NCBI RefSeq assembly: GCF_002327105.1
Contig: NZ_CP023406.1
Coordinates: 1,922,001 to 1,986,000 of the forward strand
Direction: 5' to 3'
Origin: Luteimonas chenhongjianii
GTDB lineage: Bacteria; Pseudomonadota; Gammaproteobacteria; Xanthomonadales; Xanthomonadaceae
DNA: 64,000 nucleotides
Shown here: positions 18,501-26,764 of the stretch, in pieces
How the letters are laid out: every line of letters starts with the position of its first letter
Position numbering within the stretch: the stretch's first letter is position 1
Notes under the pieces: generated by a model
The model's database searches: none
Seen by the model: only the letters and a program-made list of their open reading frames with translations
Told to the model about the DNA's origin: nothing
Made by a program: the position numbers and the translations under genes

Positions 18501-20316
18501 GGCCGACCTGGAGCGCGACGGCCGCATCATCCGGGTCAAGATCGCCGGCAGTGACCACTGGGCTGCCGTCGAGGATGCCGCGCGCCTTCGCGATGCGCTC
18601 GGCGTCGCCTTGCCAGCCGGGCTGCCGGGCGTCTTCCTCGAGCCGACGCAAGCGCCACTGCGCGATCTGCTGGCACGCTACGCCCGTACCCATGCGGCGT
18701 TTTGCACCGGCGACGTCGCAAGCCGGTTCGGCCTCGGCGTGGCCGTGGCGGACGAAGCGCTGGAGCAGCTGGCGAGCCAGGGCAAGCTGCTGAAGGGCAA
18801 TTTCGGCGTCGAGCGCCGGCTCGAAGCGCAGACGCCTGAAACGGGCATCCATCCGCGGGCACGCCACGAGTGGGTGGGCGACGAAGTGTTCAAGCGCCTG
18901 CGACTGCGCTCGCTGCAGGCCGCCCGCGAGGCGACCCGGCCGGTGCCGCAGCAGGCCTATGCACGTCTGCTGCCAGAGCGTCAGTACCTGGTGCCCGAGA
19001 CCGCGGGCAACGCAGCCGTCGCCGGAGCGCACGCGGGCAGCGGTGCGCTGGAAGGCATCGACGGCGTGGTCCGCGTCATCGAACAACTGGCAGGGGTGGC
19101 GCTGCCGGCCTCCATCTGGGAAAGCCAGGTGCTTCCTGCTCGGGTGCGGGACTACGCCCCCGGCATGCTGGAGGAGCTGATCGCCACGGGCACGGTACTC
19201 TGGTCCGGGCATGGGCGGCTTGGCGACAACGATGGACTCGTGGCGTTCCACCTCCACGAATTTGCAGCCGAGACCCTGTTGCCACCACCGGACGCCGTCT
19301 CGGCATTCCATCTGTCTGCGCTGCAGCAGGAGCTTCTCGGAAGTCTCGGCAACGGCGGCGCGTACTTCGTGCGCCAACTCGCGACGCTGGCTGCGACCCG
19401 CCGGCAGGGAGAACCTGCGCCCGCGCCCTCGGATATCGGCGAGGCGCTCTGGAGCCTGGTCTGGAGCGGTCATGTCACCGCCGACACCTGGTCGCCCGTA
19501 CGGGCCTACTGCAACGCACGCCCGACACGGCGGCCGCGCGCCATCCAGACATCCCGGCGGCGCACAGGACTTCGCGGCAGGGCCTACGGGGATCGAATGT
19601 CGGCGGCGACCTCGCCCATGACATCTGTCGCGACACTCGGCGATGCCACGCTCGCAGGCCGCTGGTCGCTGCTGTCCCCTGAGCCGATGAACGATACGGC
19701 GCGGGCGCTCGCTCGGGTCGAAGGTCTGCTTGACCGCTATGGCGTGGTCACCCGCAGCGCGGCGATGGCTGAGGACATTCCCGGGGGATTCCCGGCCTTG
19801 CGGCCCGTGTTTCGCGGGATGGAGGACACCGGCCGCGTGCTGCGCGGACGCTTCGTCGAGGGCCTGGGGGCTGCCCAGTTCGCCGAACGCATGACGGTCG
19901 ACCGATTGCGCGAACTTGCATCCACCTCTCCTGGCGAGCCTGTCGCGGTGGCACTGTCCGCTGTGGACCCCGCCAATCCCTTCGGGACCTTGCTGCCGTG
20001 GCCTTCCCATCCGTCGAGTACGCGTCCAGCGTGCCGCGCCGGGGCCTTCGTGGTGCTGGTCGACGGACGCCTGATGTTCTACCTCGCCCAGGGCGGGCGC
20101 CATTTGCTCAGCTATGGCGATGCGGATGACGTCGCCACGGCCAGGGCGCATGCCGCCGGCCTCAACGCATTGGCAACCGCCCTGAAACGGGAAAAACATG
20201 GAGCCTTCACCCTGGAGCGGGTGGACGATCTGTCCCCGTCCAAGAGCCCGCTGGCCGCTGCGCTTCGTGCCATCGGGTTTTCGAGCGCCCCCAAGGGGCT
20301 GGCCTGGTATGGATGA
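15556..20316 (+). CDS. lhr: Large ATP-dependent helicase Lhr
   Basis: The product has 1586 residues, close to the usual 1500-1600 of full-length Lhr. The N-terminal superfamily 2 core shows Walker A APTGSGKT (about 51-58), the DEVH box in VIVDEVHAV, SATV, SSLELGIDMG and the motif VI QRVGRAGH. The Lhr winged-helix and beta-barrel regions follow. The long C-terminal half is typical of bacterial Lhr-Core plus Lhr-CTD. Lhr is a 3'-5' ATP-dependent translocase that unwinds DNA and DNA:RNA hybrids, induced by DNA damage in some bacteria. The ATG at 15556 is followed directly by the conserved N terminus; in-frame upstream codons lack protein character. It is a single gene. Confidence 0.95.
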   Translation: MLSPDTTTAESLEYFAPATRAWFGSAFPSPTAVQAAAWAAISAGESALVIAPTGSGKTLAAFLQAIDQLFREREAQEAGTDSGRDVATRILYISPIKALGTDVQRNLRVPLQGIVAQRKRRGDPAVEIMVGMRTGDTPQAERARLLRRPPDILITTPESLYLMLTSKARETLRGVRTVIVDEVHAVAGGKRGSHLALSLERLDALLAAPAQRVGLSATVRPVEQVARFLGGSRPVAVVNPPSSRQFDLRIVVPVEDMTDVPPRNDGPIGRAGSIWPHIESSILDQVLRRHSTIVFANSRGLAEKLTARLNELYAERLEDADASAMAAAGEPTIHFPSTAGGTSGRSAGTAPLIARSHHGSVSKEQRSEIEQALKSGELRCVVATSSLELGIDMGMVELVIQVAAPPSVASALQRVGRAGHQVGGTSAGLIYPRTRRDLVDAAVTIDAMLAGRIEAIDPPRNPLDVLAQQTVAAVAMEAVHVDDWYATVRRAAPFHSLPRSVFDAVLDMLAGRYPSEDFAEFRPRLVWHRDTGLLSARPGAKQLAVTSGGTIPDRGMFSVVLPEGEEQAGSRRVGELDEEMVYESKVNDIITLGTSSWRIQQITNDQVVVVPAPGRSARLPFWRGDGLGRPAELGEAIGAFLGLLEGACSGDGTPHTTAALEGRLKAAGLDPNAMHNLLRLAAEQREATGVLPTERTLVLERCRDETGDWRAILHSPFGRRVHDPWALVIAERIRQRWKVDPSVVASDDGIIARIPDTAGRVPGAELFLCDPQTLRKTVTDAVAGSALFAARFRECAARALLLPRRMPGRRSPLWQQRLRAGQLLQIAQGYPDFPILIETARECLQDVYDLPALDALMQRLHDGAVVIAEVTTEVPSPFAASLLFGYVAEFMYESDAPLAERRTSVLSLDSGLLSDLLAQVDLGELLDPAVVDRVERELQRLAPSHQARGMEGVADLLRQLGPLTTQDVSQRLGDGEQARAYLADLERDGRIIRVKIAGSDHWAAVEDAARLRDALGVALPAGLPGVFLEPTQAPLRDLLARYARTHAAFCTGDVASRFGLGVAVADEALEQLASQGKLLKGNFGVERRLEAQTPETGIHPRARHEWVGDEVFKRLRLRSLQAAREATRPVPQQAYARLLPERQYLVPETAGNAAVAGAHAGSGALEGIDGVVRVIEQLAGVALPASIWESQVLPARVRDYAPGMLEELIATGTVLWSGHGRLGDNDGLVAFHLHEFAAETLLPPPDAVSAFHLSALQQELLGSLGNGGAYFVRQLATLAATRRQGEPAPAPSDIGEALWSLVWSGHVTADTWSPVRAYCNARPTRRPRAIQTSRRRTGLRGRAYGDRMSAATSPMTSVATLGDATLAGRWSLLSPEPMNDTARALARVEGLLDRYGVVTRSAAMAEDIPGGFPALRPVFRGMEDTGRVLRGRFVEGLGAAQFAERMTVDRLRELASTSPGEPVAVALSAVDPANPFGTLLPWPSHPSSTRPACRAGAFVVLVDGRLMFYLAQGGRHLLSYGDADDVATARAHAAGLNALATALKREKHGAFTLERVDDLSPSKSPLAAALRAIGFSSAPKGLAWYG

Positions 20317-20925
20317 AACGGCGGGCCATGACACCGTTCCCGAAAGCGGACCGGAGATAACTCTGGAGTAATGGCGCCAGGGCCAACGTCCATCGCAGTC
20401 TGTTTCTCCGCCGCGCCGAACCCGTTCCATCAGTTCCCGAGCTGTATCGCGCTGCGACATGGCAAGGAAGGCGATTGGTAGGGGCTGATCATGAGCGTGC
20501 CTCGCGAACGACGTGGTATTGCGGGTGCCGGTGAAATCGATGTCCTCGACGTCAAGCTGCGCCCGGCAAAGGTCCGCGCGCTTCGACAGAGGGGGGCTCC
20601 CGGCATGCCGCAGGGACAAAACACTTTGGATCAGCATCCTGCTGGACGATTCCGTGCCCGATGACCTCGTCTCCAGCCTGATCGACGAAGGTTTCGGCTG
20701 ACCCGCTGGATCGGCATCCTTGCATGCAATGAGCACGCGGCCATCCGGCGCATCAGGGGGAAGGCCAGCCCGGGGTCGCAGTGCGTCCTGGTGCCCTCGT
20801 GCACACCAGGCGCTGCCCCATACAGCCGCAGGGAGTGGTCTGATCGCCACGGCTCCTCTTCCTCATACACTGCTCCCGTCAGGCCGGGGTTCTCCGGGCC
20901 GCGTGTCCCGAGCTGGAGCCGCCAC
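20317..20925. other. Intergenic interval containing a decayed gene
   Basis: Apart from the MmcQ/YjbR-like remnant at about 20500-20701, no gene is supported in these 609 bp. The strand opposite the remnant also keeps an open frame, but I find no domain in it. Confidence 0.4.
20500..20701 (+). pseudogene. Remnant of an MmcQ/YjbR-family gene
   Basis: One frame gives VLDVKLRPAKVRALRQ and, after a one-base shift, another gives CRRDKTLWISILLDDSVPDD then LVSSLIDEGFG before a stop. MmcQ/YjbR proteins have this order: a strand with L-x-x-K, a helix ending ALR, then (N/D)K-x-x-W-x-x-x-x-L-D-x-S-V-P-D-D-x-v-x-x-L-I-D. The C-terminal dozen residues and the N-terminal half are missing. The blocks fit by my reading only, and the opposite strand is also open, so this is a moderate call. 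Confidence 0.45.
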
Positions 20926-21435
20926 ATGCCCGCATACGTCGCACTGTTGCGTGCCGTCAACGTCGGGGGCACCGGAAAACTGCCCATGTCCGATCTCGTG
21001 GCAATGGCCAAGAGCGCGGGCTTCCAGCGGGCGCGGACCTATATCGCCAGCGGCAATCTGGTCCTGGAGAGCGACAGCTCCGAGCAGCAGATCAAGGCCG
21101 TACTCGAGGAGGCGCTCGCAGGCTATGCGGGCAAGCCGGTGGGGGTGATGGTGCGCAGCGCGGCGCAGATGTCGGAGGTGCTGGCCGCGAATCCGTTCCC
21201 GGAGAAGGCGCCCAATCGCACGGTGGTCGTCTTTCTCGATGAGGCGCCGCCAGACGACTGGCAGGCGGGCATGGTGGCGCCCGGTGGCGAGGAGGCCCGC
21301 GCCGGTACCCGGGAGCTCTACATCCATTTTGGCGAGGGAATGGGCCAGTCCAGGTTCAAACTGCCCGCCGCCGCGCGCGGCACGGCCCGCAACATCAACA
21401 CCGTGACCCGCCTTGCGGCGATGGCACTCGAGTAG
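20926..21435 (+). CDS. DUF1697 family protein
   Basis: This 169-residue soluble protein begins MPAYVALLRAVNVGGTGKLP, the hallmark of DUF1697. It continues with MSDLVAMAKSAGFQRARTYI, ASGNLVLES, and a late TARNINTVTRLAAMA. The family has a ferredoxin-like duplicated fold and unknown function; the conserved RN-TV near the end is kept. The ATG at 20926 has GGAG about eight bases upstream. It is a single gene, convergent with the CLC gene after a short gap. Confidence 0.88.
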   Translation: MPAYVALLRAVNVGGTGKLPMSDLVAMAKSAGFQRARTYIASGNLVLESDSSEQQIKAVLEEALAGYAGKPVGVMVRSAAQMSEVLAANPFPEKAPNRTVVVFLDEAPPDDWQAGMVAPGGEEARAGTRELYIHFGEGMGQSRFKLPAAARGTARNINTVTRLAAMALE

Positions 21436-21619
21436 GCGGCGATCGACCGGAAGAGGCGCGCGATCGGCCGTGGCCGAAGGGCGGCTTCCCCAGGCAACGA
21501 TTTGGCAGCTGAAGAAGGCCAAGGCGGGGCGGGGTAGCCACCGGCCAGCGCTGGATACGGGGAGCGTCGGCTGGACCGAGGACTCACCGAGGGATGGCGG
21601 CACAAGCCGGTGACCGGGA

Positions 21620-22951
21620 TCAACCCGGCTTCTTCGTGTCGTCAGCCGCGGCCAACGCCAGTGTCCGGGCGAGCAGTTGGTCGTAGATCGGTTTCCCGCC
21701 CAGGAAGGACGCGACGAGATTGGCGACCAGGCAGGTCGTCAGGAGCGGAACGGCGAGCGGGTAGGTGCCGGTGAGTTCCAGCGTGAGTACCACTCCGACC
21801 AAGGGAGCACGCACCGAGGCGGTAAACAGGCCACCCATTGCTGCGATCGCGAAGACGACGGGAGTCACGCCCCAGTCGGGCCCGACGATGTTGACGGCCG
21901 CGCCAAACGCCAGGCCCACGCATGCGGCCAGCGACAGCATGGGCGCGAAGATGCCACCGGGCACGCCGGACGAGTAGCTGGCGACCGTGGTGCAGAAGCG
22001 CGCCGTCGCGAGCAGCAGCAGGAGCAACAGCGCGGTCTGTTGCGCCAGCAGCGTCCGGACCAGGGATTCGCCGCCGGTGACGCTCTGCGGGTAGAGCACC
22101 ATCAGCGCACCGATCACGCAGCCGACTACGGCGGGGTAGACATAGGGCGCCCTGGTCTGCGCTGTTCCGGCGAAGGCCAGTGCACGCAGCACGGCGCTGT
22201 TGAGCAGCACGCCCACGCCGCCCAGCACGCAGCCGAGCAGTGCGAAGAGCGGCAAGGTACGCAATGCGGGCGCGGTTGCGGGCAGCGACATGTCCGGGGC
22301 CACGCCGCCGATCCATTCGGTCGCGATCGTCGCAAGCAGCGACGCGATGATGACGCCCATGTAGGTGCGGTAGGTGTAGGGAAACTCGCGCCGTGTCTCC
22401 TCGATGACGAACAGGATGGCGGCGACCGGCGCGTTGAACGCGCAGGCCAGCCCCGCGGCCGCACCCGCGGCGAGGAGCCCTGCGCGTTCGGTCCTGCCTG
22501 CACGGGCGAAGTCCGAGCACATGGCGGCCACGGATGCGGCGATGTGGATCGTCGGCCCCTCGCGCCCCAGCACCAGGCCCGAGCCGATGGCGGCAATGCC
22601 TCCGAGGAACTTGACGGGCAGAACCCGCGCCCAGCGCACCTGCCTCGAACCCGCCATCGCGCCTTCCACTTCCTGGATTCCGCTCCCGGAGGCTTCGGGC
22701 ACGTAATGGCGTACCACGTACGTCACTGCCACGGTCACCACCATGGTGATGAGGGCCGCGCACACCACGAGCAGGGGCCCGTCCATCAGCTGGCGCAGAT
22801 AGGCGGGCCAGCGCAGGGCCGCATCGATGGCGAGGTGGAACACCGATCCGATCGCGCCGGCAATCACGCCGACGACTGCGCACAGCGCGATGTGGCGGCG
22901 GGCCTCCCGGCGGCGCGCGATCGGCGATGCTGCAGGCGGGGTCGTGTCCAT
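21620..22951 (-). CDS. CLC-family chloride channel / H+:Cl- exchanger
   Basis: This 443-residue inner-membrane protein has about 10-12 hydrophobic segments. The three anion-path signatures are present: GSGIQEVEGA (about 89-98), GREGPTIH (129-136, with the gating Glu131 equivalent to Glu148 of E. coli ClcA), and GVPGGIFAP later. The first usually reads GSGIP; here Pro is Gln, but the anion-coordinating Ser is kept. No CBS domains follow, as in the short bacterial type. The ATG at 22949-22951 is preceded by GGAGCG. An in-frame ATG 24 bp upstream is less well placed. Likely roles are acid resistance or anion balance; channel versus exchanger cannot be decided. Confidence 0.9.
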   Translation of the reverse strand: MDTTPPAASPIARRREARRHIALCAVVGVIAGAIGSVFHLAIDAALRWPAYLRQLMDGPLLVVCAALITMVVTVAVTYVVRHYVPEASGSGIQEVEGAMAGSRQVRWARVLPVKFLGGIAAIGSGLVLGREGPTIHIAASVAAMCSDFARAGRTERAGLLAAGAAAGLACAFNAPVAAILFVIEETRREFPYTYRTYMGVIIASLLATIATEWIGGVAPDMSLPATAPALRTLPLFALLGCVLGGVGVLLNSAVLRALAFAGTAQTRAPYVYPAVVGCVIGALMVLYPQSVTGGESLVRTLLAQQTALLLLLLLATARFCTTVASYSSGVPGGIFAPMLSLAACVGLAFGAAVNIVGPDWGVTPVVFAIAAMGGLFTASVRAPLVGVVLTLELTGTYPLAVPLLTTCLVANLVASFLGGKPIYDQLLARTLALAAADDTKKPG

Positions 22952-23125
22952 CGTTACACGCTCCACTGGGGGCATCGCCGCATGGGCCGGAACAACTCCG
23001 GAAGGGTCGTGCCGCGACCAGCCGGCGTCCGCTGGTCAGGCCCCTTGCCGGGGTCGCACGGCCGGGAAAGGTCGCGGGCCCGGGCCTGTATCGTTCCTGC
23101 TCCACCCGGCTCTGGAGCAGGTCCC

Positions 23126-23515
23126 ATGGCGCGCAAGGATTTCGACCCCTCGACCTTCCAGCCCGATGCCCGGCCTCCGGCGCAGGCCAGGCTGTTCGAT
23201 CCTGGAACCGAAGGCCCGTGGCGCGGCTCCGTGGAAGGAATCGCCATCGGAGGCCCCGTCACGGTGCTCGCACACGGAACGGACACGCCAGGTGCCGGGC
23301 CGCGGCTTCATGTCCATCCGTATGACGAGACATTCATCGTCCTTGAAGGCCGGGCGAGGGTTTTTGTCGGGGAGACCGTCCTCGAGGCAGGCGCGGGCGA
23401 AGTCGTGTTCGGGCCCGCGGGTATTCCGCACAGGTTCGAAAATATCGGCCCCGGGCGCCTGCAGACGATCGACATCCACCACTCGCCGCGCTGGATCCAG
23501 GCCGATCTGGACTAG
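23126..23515 (+). CDS. Small single-domain cupin protein
   Basis: This 129-residue protein has the two cupin metal motifs. The first is GPRLHVHPYDETFIVLEG, with His-x-His and a downstream Glu. The second is GPAGIPHRFEN, with the last His. A mononuclear metal site is therefore expected. The protein has no second domain, so it could be an enzyme on a small sugar or aromatic, or a binding module. GGAG precedes the ATG by about eight bases. It is divergent from the CLC gene, with about 170 bp between. Confidence 0.85.
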   Translation: MARKDFDPSTFQPDARPPAQARLFDPGTEGPWRGSVEGIAIGGPVTVLAHGTDTPGAGPRLHVHPYDETFIVLEGRARVFVGETVLEAGAGEVVFGPAGIPHRFENIGPGRLQTIDIHHSPRWIQADLD

Positions 23516-24093
23516 CAGCCGGCGCGGGTTCGCTTGTGCGCCTCGTGGCCGCACCGGCTTCGACGGCGGCCACGCGCAAACGCGGTGAGCGTGGCCGGTA
23601 CTGGCTATCCGGCCGGTGGCCAGGCGTTGGTTGGCGACCGGACAAGCGGGTGTCGAATTCCGGCAGCTGCAGGCAACTCGTCTCCCGGCATGCCCGCAGT
23701 TCGAGGCCCAGGCGGTGAAGGCGGTCGTCGATGATTGGCCGCAGCGCGGTGCCGGCGCGCCGGCCGCAGAAGCCGACGGAGGCAATGCACGACGCGGCGC
23801 GGCTCGCCTCTGCCATGCGTCCGGGATCGGTGGACATCGATAGCCTCCGGTTTGGGGGCAGGGCACGAGCACAGCGGAGCGCGGTCAGGCGCGACGTTCC
23901 GGAACCAGGGCATGTCCATCCAGCTCACGCACGTGGCGCCGGTATTTCCGCCGCCTGCGACTGTGCGCCGGCACAGGCCTTGTATCCGTGAACGATGAGG
24001 GGCACGGAGCTGTAGCGAGCGTCGCCTGACGCTGCCGGCCCACTGACCTCGTTGGCGGGTATACATTTCGCGACAACGCACCGGAGGCCCGCC
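23516..24093. other. Intergenic interval, possible eroded gene
   Basis: No intact gene is seen. On the bottom strand, around 23640-23835, a frame reads SVGFCGRRAGTALRPIIDDR and then LHRLGLELRACRETSCLQL. This resembles a stretch of a LysR-type effector domain, but it lacks a start, a DNA-binding domain and a proper end. I treat it as a possible remnant only. The 3' end holds the ribosome site of the next gene. Confidence 0.3.
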
Positions 24094-25503
24094 ATGCCCG
24101 CATGCCGCTTTCTTGCCCTGGCCATGGCCGCGCTGCTGACGGTGACCGCCTGCAGCCGTGAGCAGCCTGAGGCCGAACTCTCCGAAGCCCTGGCCTGTCA
24201 GGCGGGTGCCTGGGTGACCGCCGATGGCACGGTGGTGTCCCTGCTGCCGGTGGACGACGGCCTGCGCTGGCGTCTGCTCGACGGGCGTGGCGGCAAGTTC
24301 CAGGTGCAGGACGGGGCCCCCGACGATGCGCTGCAGTCGCGCGAGGGGCGGCGTCTCGCAGGCCCGGTGGTGGCCACGGCCAGCTTCGCCCCCTGCGACG
24401 AAGCGCGCATGCGGATCCAGCTTGGCGATGGCCCGGCCGAGGACGCCACCCGGCTTCCGCTCGTCCAGCGGGAAACCCGCTTCACCAGCGACGGCGTGGG
24501 CCTGCAGGGGCGGCTGGTGCTGCCGCCGGGCGAGGCCACGGGGCCGGTGCCGCTGGCGGTGCTGGTGCACGGCTCCGGCAGGGAATCCGGCGTCGACGAG
24601 TATCCCCTGCAGCACCTGCTGCCGGCCCAGGGCGTGGCGGTGTTCGTCTACGACAAGCGCGGCACGGGCGGCTCGGATGGCGACTACAGCCAGGATTTCC
24701 ACCTGCTGGCCGCCGATGCGGTCGCCGCGCTGGCGCATGCGCGGCAGTTGCATCCGGACGGGTTCAGCCGCGTCGGTTTCGTCGGCACCAGCCAGGGCGG
24801 CTGGGTGGGGCCGCTTGCCGCGTCGCGCAGCGATGCCGACTACGTGGTCGCGCTGTACGGCATGGCGGAGAACGCATTGGCCGAGGATCGCGAACAGGTT
24901 CTCAACGACCTGCGCGCCAAGGGCTACGGCGACGATGTTCTGGCCAAGGCGCGCGAGGCGACGGATGCAACCGCGCTGCTGATGGCATCGGGGTTCACCC
25001 GCGGCTTCGACGAATTGCAGGCGGTCCAGGAACGGCATGGCCGCGAGCCCTGGTTCGACGCGATGCAGGGCGAGTTCACTGGCCAGCTCACGCGCATCCC
25101 GGCGTGGACGCCGCGGTGGCTGGTGCGGCGCATTGCCGCGCGCCAGGACGTGGGCACAAGCTGGGACTACGAGCCGATGCCGGTGCTGCAGGCGTTGGTG
25201 GTCCCGCAGCTGTGGGTGATCGCAGGCGACGACATGCAAGCGCCGAACGTGGAGACGCTACGGCGGCTGCGCGCCCTGCAGGCGGGCGGGCGTCCGCTGG
25301 ACCTGGCGGTTTTCCCGGGCACCGACCACGGCATCTACGAGTACGAGCAGGATGGCGACGACCGCATCATGCTGCGCAACCCCGATGGCTACTTCCGCAT
25401 GATCGCAGACTGGATCAAGACTCCGGGCCTGCGCGGCGCCTATGGCAGTGCGATCCTCGAACCGGCGCCCGCGTCGGACACGACAGCGGCGCCACCGGTC
25501 TGA
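24094..25503 (+). CDS. Alpha/beta-hydrolase lipoprotein (acyl esterase/peptidase type)
   Basis: This 469-residue lipoprotein has a leader ending LLTVTACS (lipobox Cys at about 19). An N-terminal region of about 120 residues precedes an alpha/beta-hydrolase domain. That domain has the oxyanion motif VLVHGSGRESG, the strand VYDKRGTGGSDGDY, the nucleophile elbow GTSQGG, an acidic residue in VIAGDDMQAP and the catalytic His in FPGTDHGIYEY. It is probably an envelope-facing esterase or dienelactone-hydrolase-like enzyme; the substrate is unknown. The ATG at 24094 follows GGAGG with six bases of spacing. An in-frame codon 42 bp upstream is rejected because it would bury the lipobox leader. Confidence 0.85.
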   Translation: MPACRFLALAMAALLTVTACSREQPEAELSEALACQAGAWVTADGTVVSLLPVDDGLRWRLLDGRGGKFQVQDGAPDDALQSREGRRLAGPVVATASFAPCDEARMRIQLGDGPAEDATRLPLVQRETRFTSDGVGLQGRLVLPPGEATGPVPLAVLVHGSGRESGVDEYPLQHLLPAQGVAVFVYDKRGTGGSDGDYSQDFHLLAADAVAALAHARQLHPDGFSRVGFVGTSQGGWVGPLAASRSDADYVVALYGMAENALAEDREQVLNDLRAKGYGDDVLAKAREATDATALLMASGFTRGFDELQAVQERHGREPWFDAMQGEFTGQLTRIPAWTPRWLVRRIAARQDVGTSWDYEPMPVLQALVVPQLWVIAGDDMQAPNVETLRRLRALQAGGRPLDLAVFPGTDHGIYEYEQDGDDRIMLRNPDGYFRMIADWIKTPGLRGAYGSAILEPAPASDTTAAPPV

Positions 25504-25622
25504 GCCACCGTCTGCGCCACCCGCGCCCGTCCCTGGCCTGCGTGCGGGCCTCTTCGCCCCCTTGGATGGGCGTTGTTGATGCCGCGATCTCTTGCGACCT
25601 CCCCACCGGCTAGAATCCGCCC

Positions 25623-25988
25623 ATGACGACCCCCGATCACGCCAGGCTCGACCGTATCGTTGCCGAGGCCAGGCGCAGCGCCGAGCAGCGCGCCAGCGGA
25701 TACCGCGAGCGCGCGCTGAAAATGTACCCATGGGTCTGTGGCCGCTGCGCGCGCGAGTTCACCCGGGCGAACGTGCGCGAGCTGACCGTGCACCACCGCA
25801 ATCACAACCACGACGACAACCCGGCCGACGGCAGCAACTGGGAGCTGTTGTGCGTGTACTGCCACGACAACGAGCACTCTCGCCAGCTCGACCACACCGG
25901 CGTCAGTGCCCTGGACGCAGAGGACGCCCCGGCCGCGGCCACGTCCAATCCGTTCGCCGATCTGAAGGCGCGGCTGCAGAACCGATAA
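25623..25988 (+). CDS. yajD: YajD-family HNH nuclease
   Basis: This 121-residue protein has a zinc-supported HNH fold. The first CGRC knuckle is followed by the catalytic stretch LTVHHRNHNHDDNP. Next come NWELL and the second knuckle CVYCHDNEHS. The N-terminal 35 residues are helical and basic, and the C-terminal tail is disordered. E. coli YajD is the small relative; its cellular DNA or RNA target is unsettled. The ATG at 25623 lies shortly after a CACCGGCTAG stretch, with no strong ribosome site. No methylase or toxin partner is adjacent, so a housekeeping rather than restriction role is likely. Confidence 0.85.
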   Translation: MTTPDHARLDRIVAEARRSAEQRASGYRERALKMYPWVCGRCAREFTRANVRELTVHHRNHNHDDNPADGSNWELLCVYCHDNEHSRQLDHTGVSALDAEDAPAAATSNPFADLKARLQNR

Positions 25989-26104
25989 CCGCGCAGGTGC
26001 CCTGACCCGCGTCCGGCGGAACATGGACGTGCGCCTGCTTCGCATCCGCAAAAGACGCCTCGGGCCCTGTTAGCCTTCCATGTTTTGAATCCAGGATGGA
26101 ACGA

Positions 26105-26383
26105 ATGAGAGCCACCGTTGTCGGCCTCGTGACGCCGCATCTGCTGCGCGTCGTAGACCTTGCCAATGAAGCGCAGAAAGGCGTCAAGGTGGATTGGCAC
26201 CTGCGCGACGCCGTCACCACTTCGATGGCCGAAATGGCCGACCAGTTCAATGCTTCGGCGTTGATGACGGCTTATATCGATGGCCTGGAAAGCGTGGCCA
26301 GCCAGGCCCCCGCGGCACGCACGGACTACCTCCGCGCTCTCCAGTCGGCGGCGGAAGCCGCGCGCAGTCTCAGGCGCGATTGA
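26105..26383 (+). CDS. Small hypothetical helical protein
   Basis: The product has 92 residues from the ATG at 26105, preceded by AGGA about eight bases upstream; an ATG nine bases earlier is possible. The sequence MRATVVGLVTPHLLRVVDLA followed by KGVKVDWHLRDAVTTSMAEM is amphipathic helix throughout, with no signal peptide, cysteine or known motif. Amino-acid use is natural rather than GC-noise. I do not recognise a family. It has no obvious operon partner. Confidence 0.55.
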   Translation: MRATVVGLVTPHLLRVVDLANEAQKGVKVDWHLRDAVTTSMAEMADQFNASALMTAYIDGLESVASQAPAARTDYLRALQSAAEAARSLRRD

Positions 26384-26764
26384 CGGCGGATCGGCCGGGC
26401 GTTCTGTCTGTGAGCCGGGCGCCTCCCCCGGCATGATGCCGACACCCTGAAGACGGAGGCGGCTGCGGCACCGGCGCCTTTTGCCGGCGCCCGGGAATCC
26501 TGCGAGGCGCGTCTTCACCCGAGGCATGCAATCGCTGTCCTGCTGGAACTCTGCTGGCGCAACGTCACGACCGCATTCGCGGCACGTGGTTCTGTCCCGG
26601 ATCCGGCCAAGCGTTGGCGGGCCGGCACTCGCGTGCCGCGGAGCAGGCGTTTGCAACTCACAAGGGCGCCCCGGGGAGGAGCCGCCGAGTCCTTTCGCGC
26701 ATACCGGAGGGTGGGGGAGGGCGAGAACGTGCCGCCCCCCGGCAGGGAGTGCTTCGCGAACGAC
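26384..26764. other. Intergenic interval between convergent genes
   Basis: The 381 bp contain only GC-rich noise frames. A GGCGCC-TTTTGCC-GGCGCC imperfect hairpin near 26475-26500 might help termination. Nothing else is recognised. Confidence 0.35.

Noticed and set aside
18460..20850. A 796-codon frame opposite the 3' half of lhr
   Set aside because: It is a shadow of lhr. Its last part looks slightly protein-like opposite the MmcQ remnant, but has no recognisable domain.
23640..23835. LysR effector-domain-like segment on the bottom strand
   Set aside because: Only about 60 residues resemble such a domain, without a DNA-binding part or start. The evidence is too thin to call a pseudogene.
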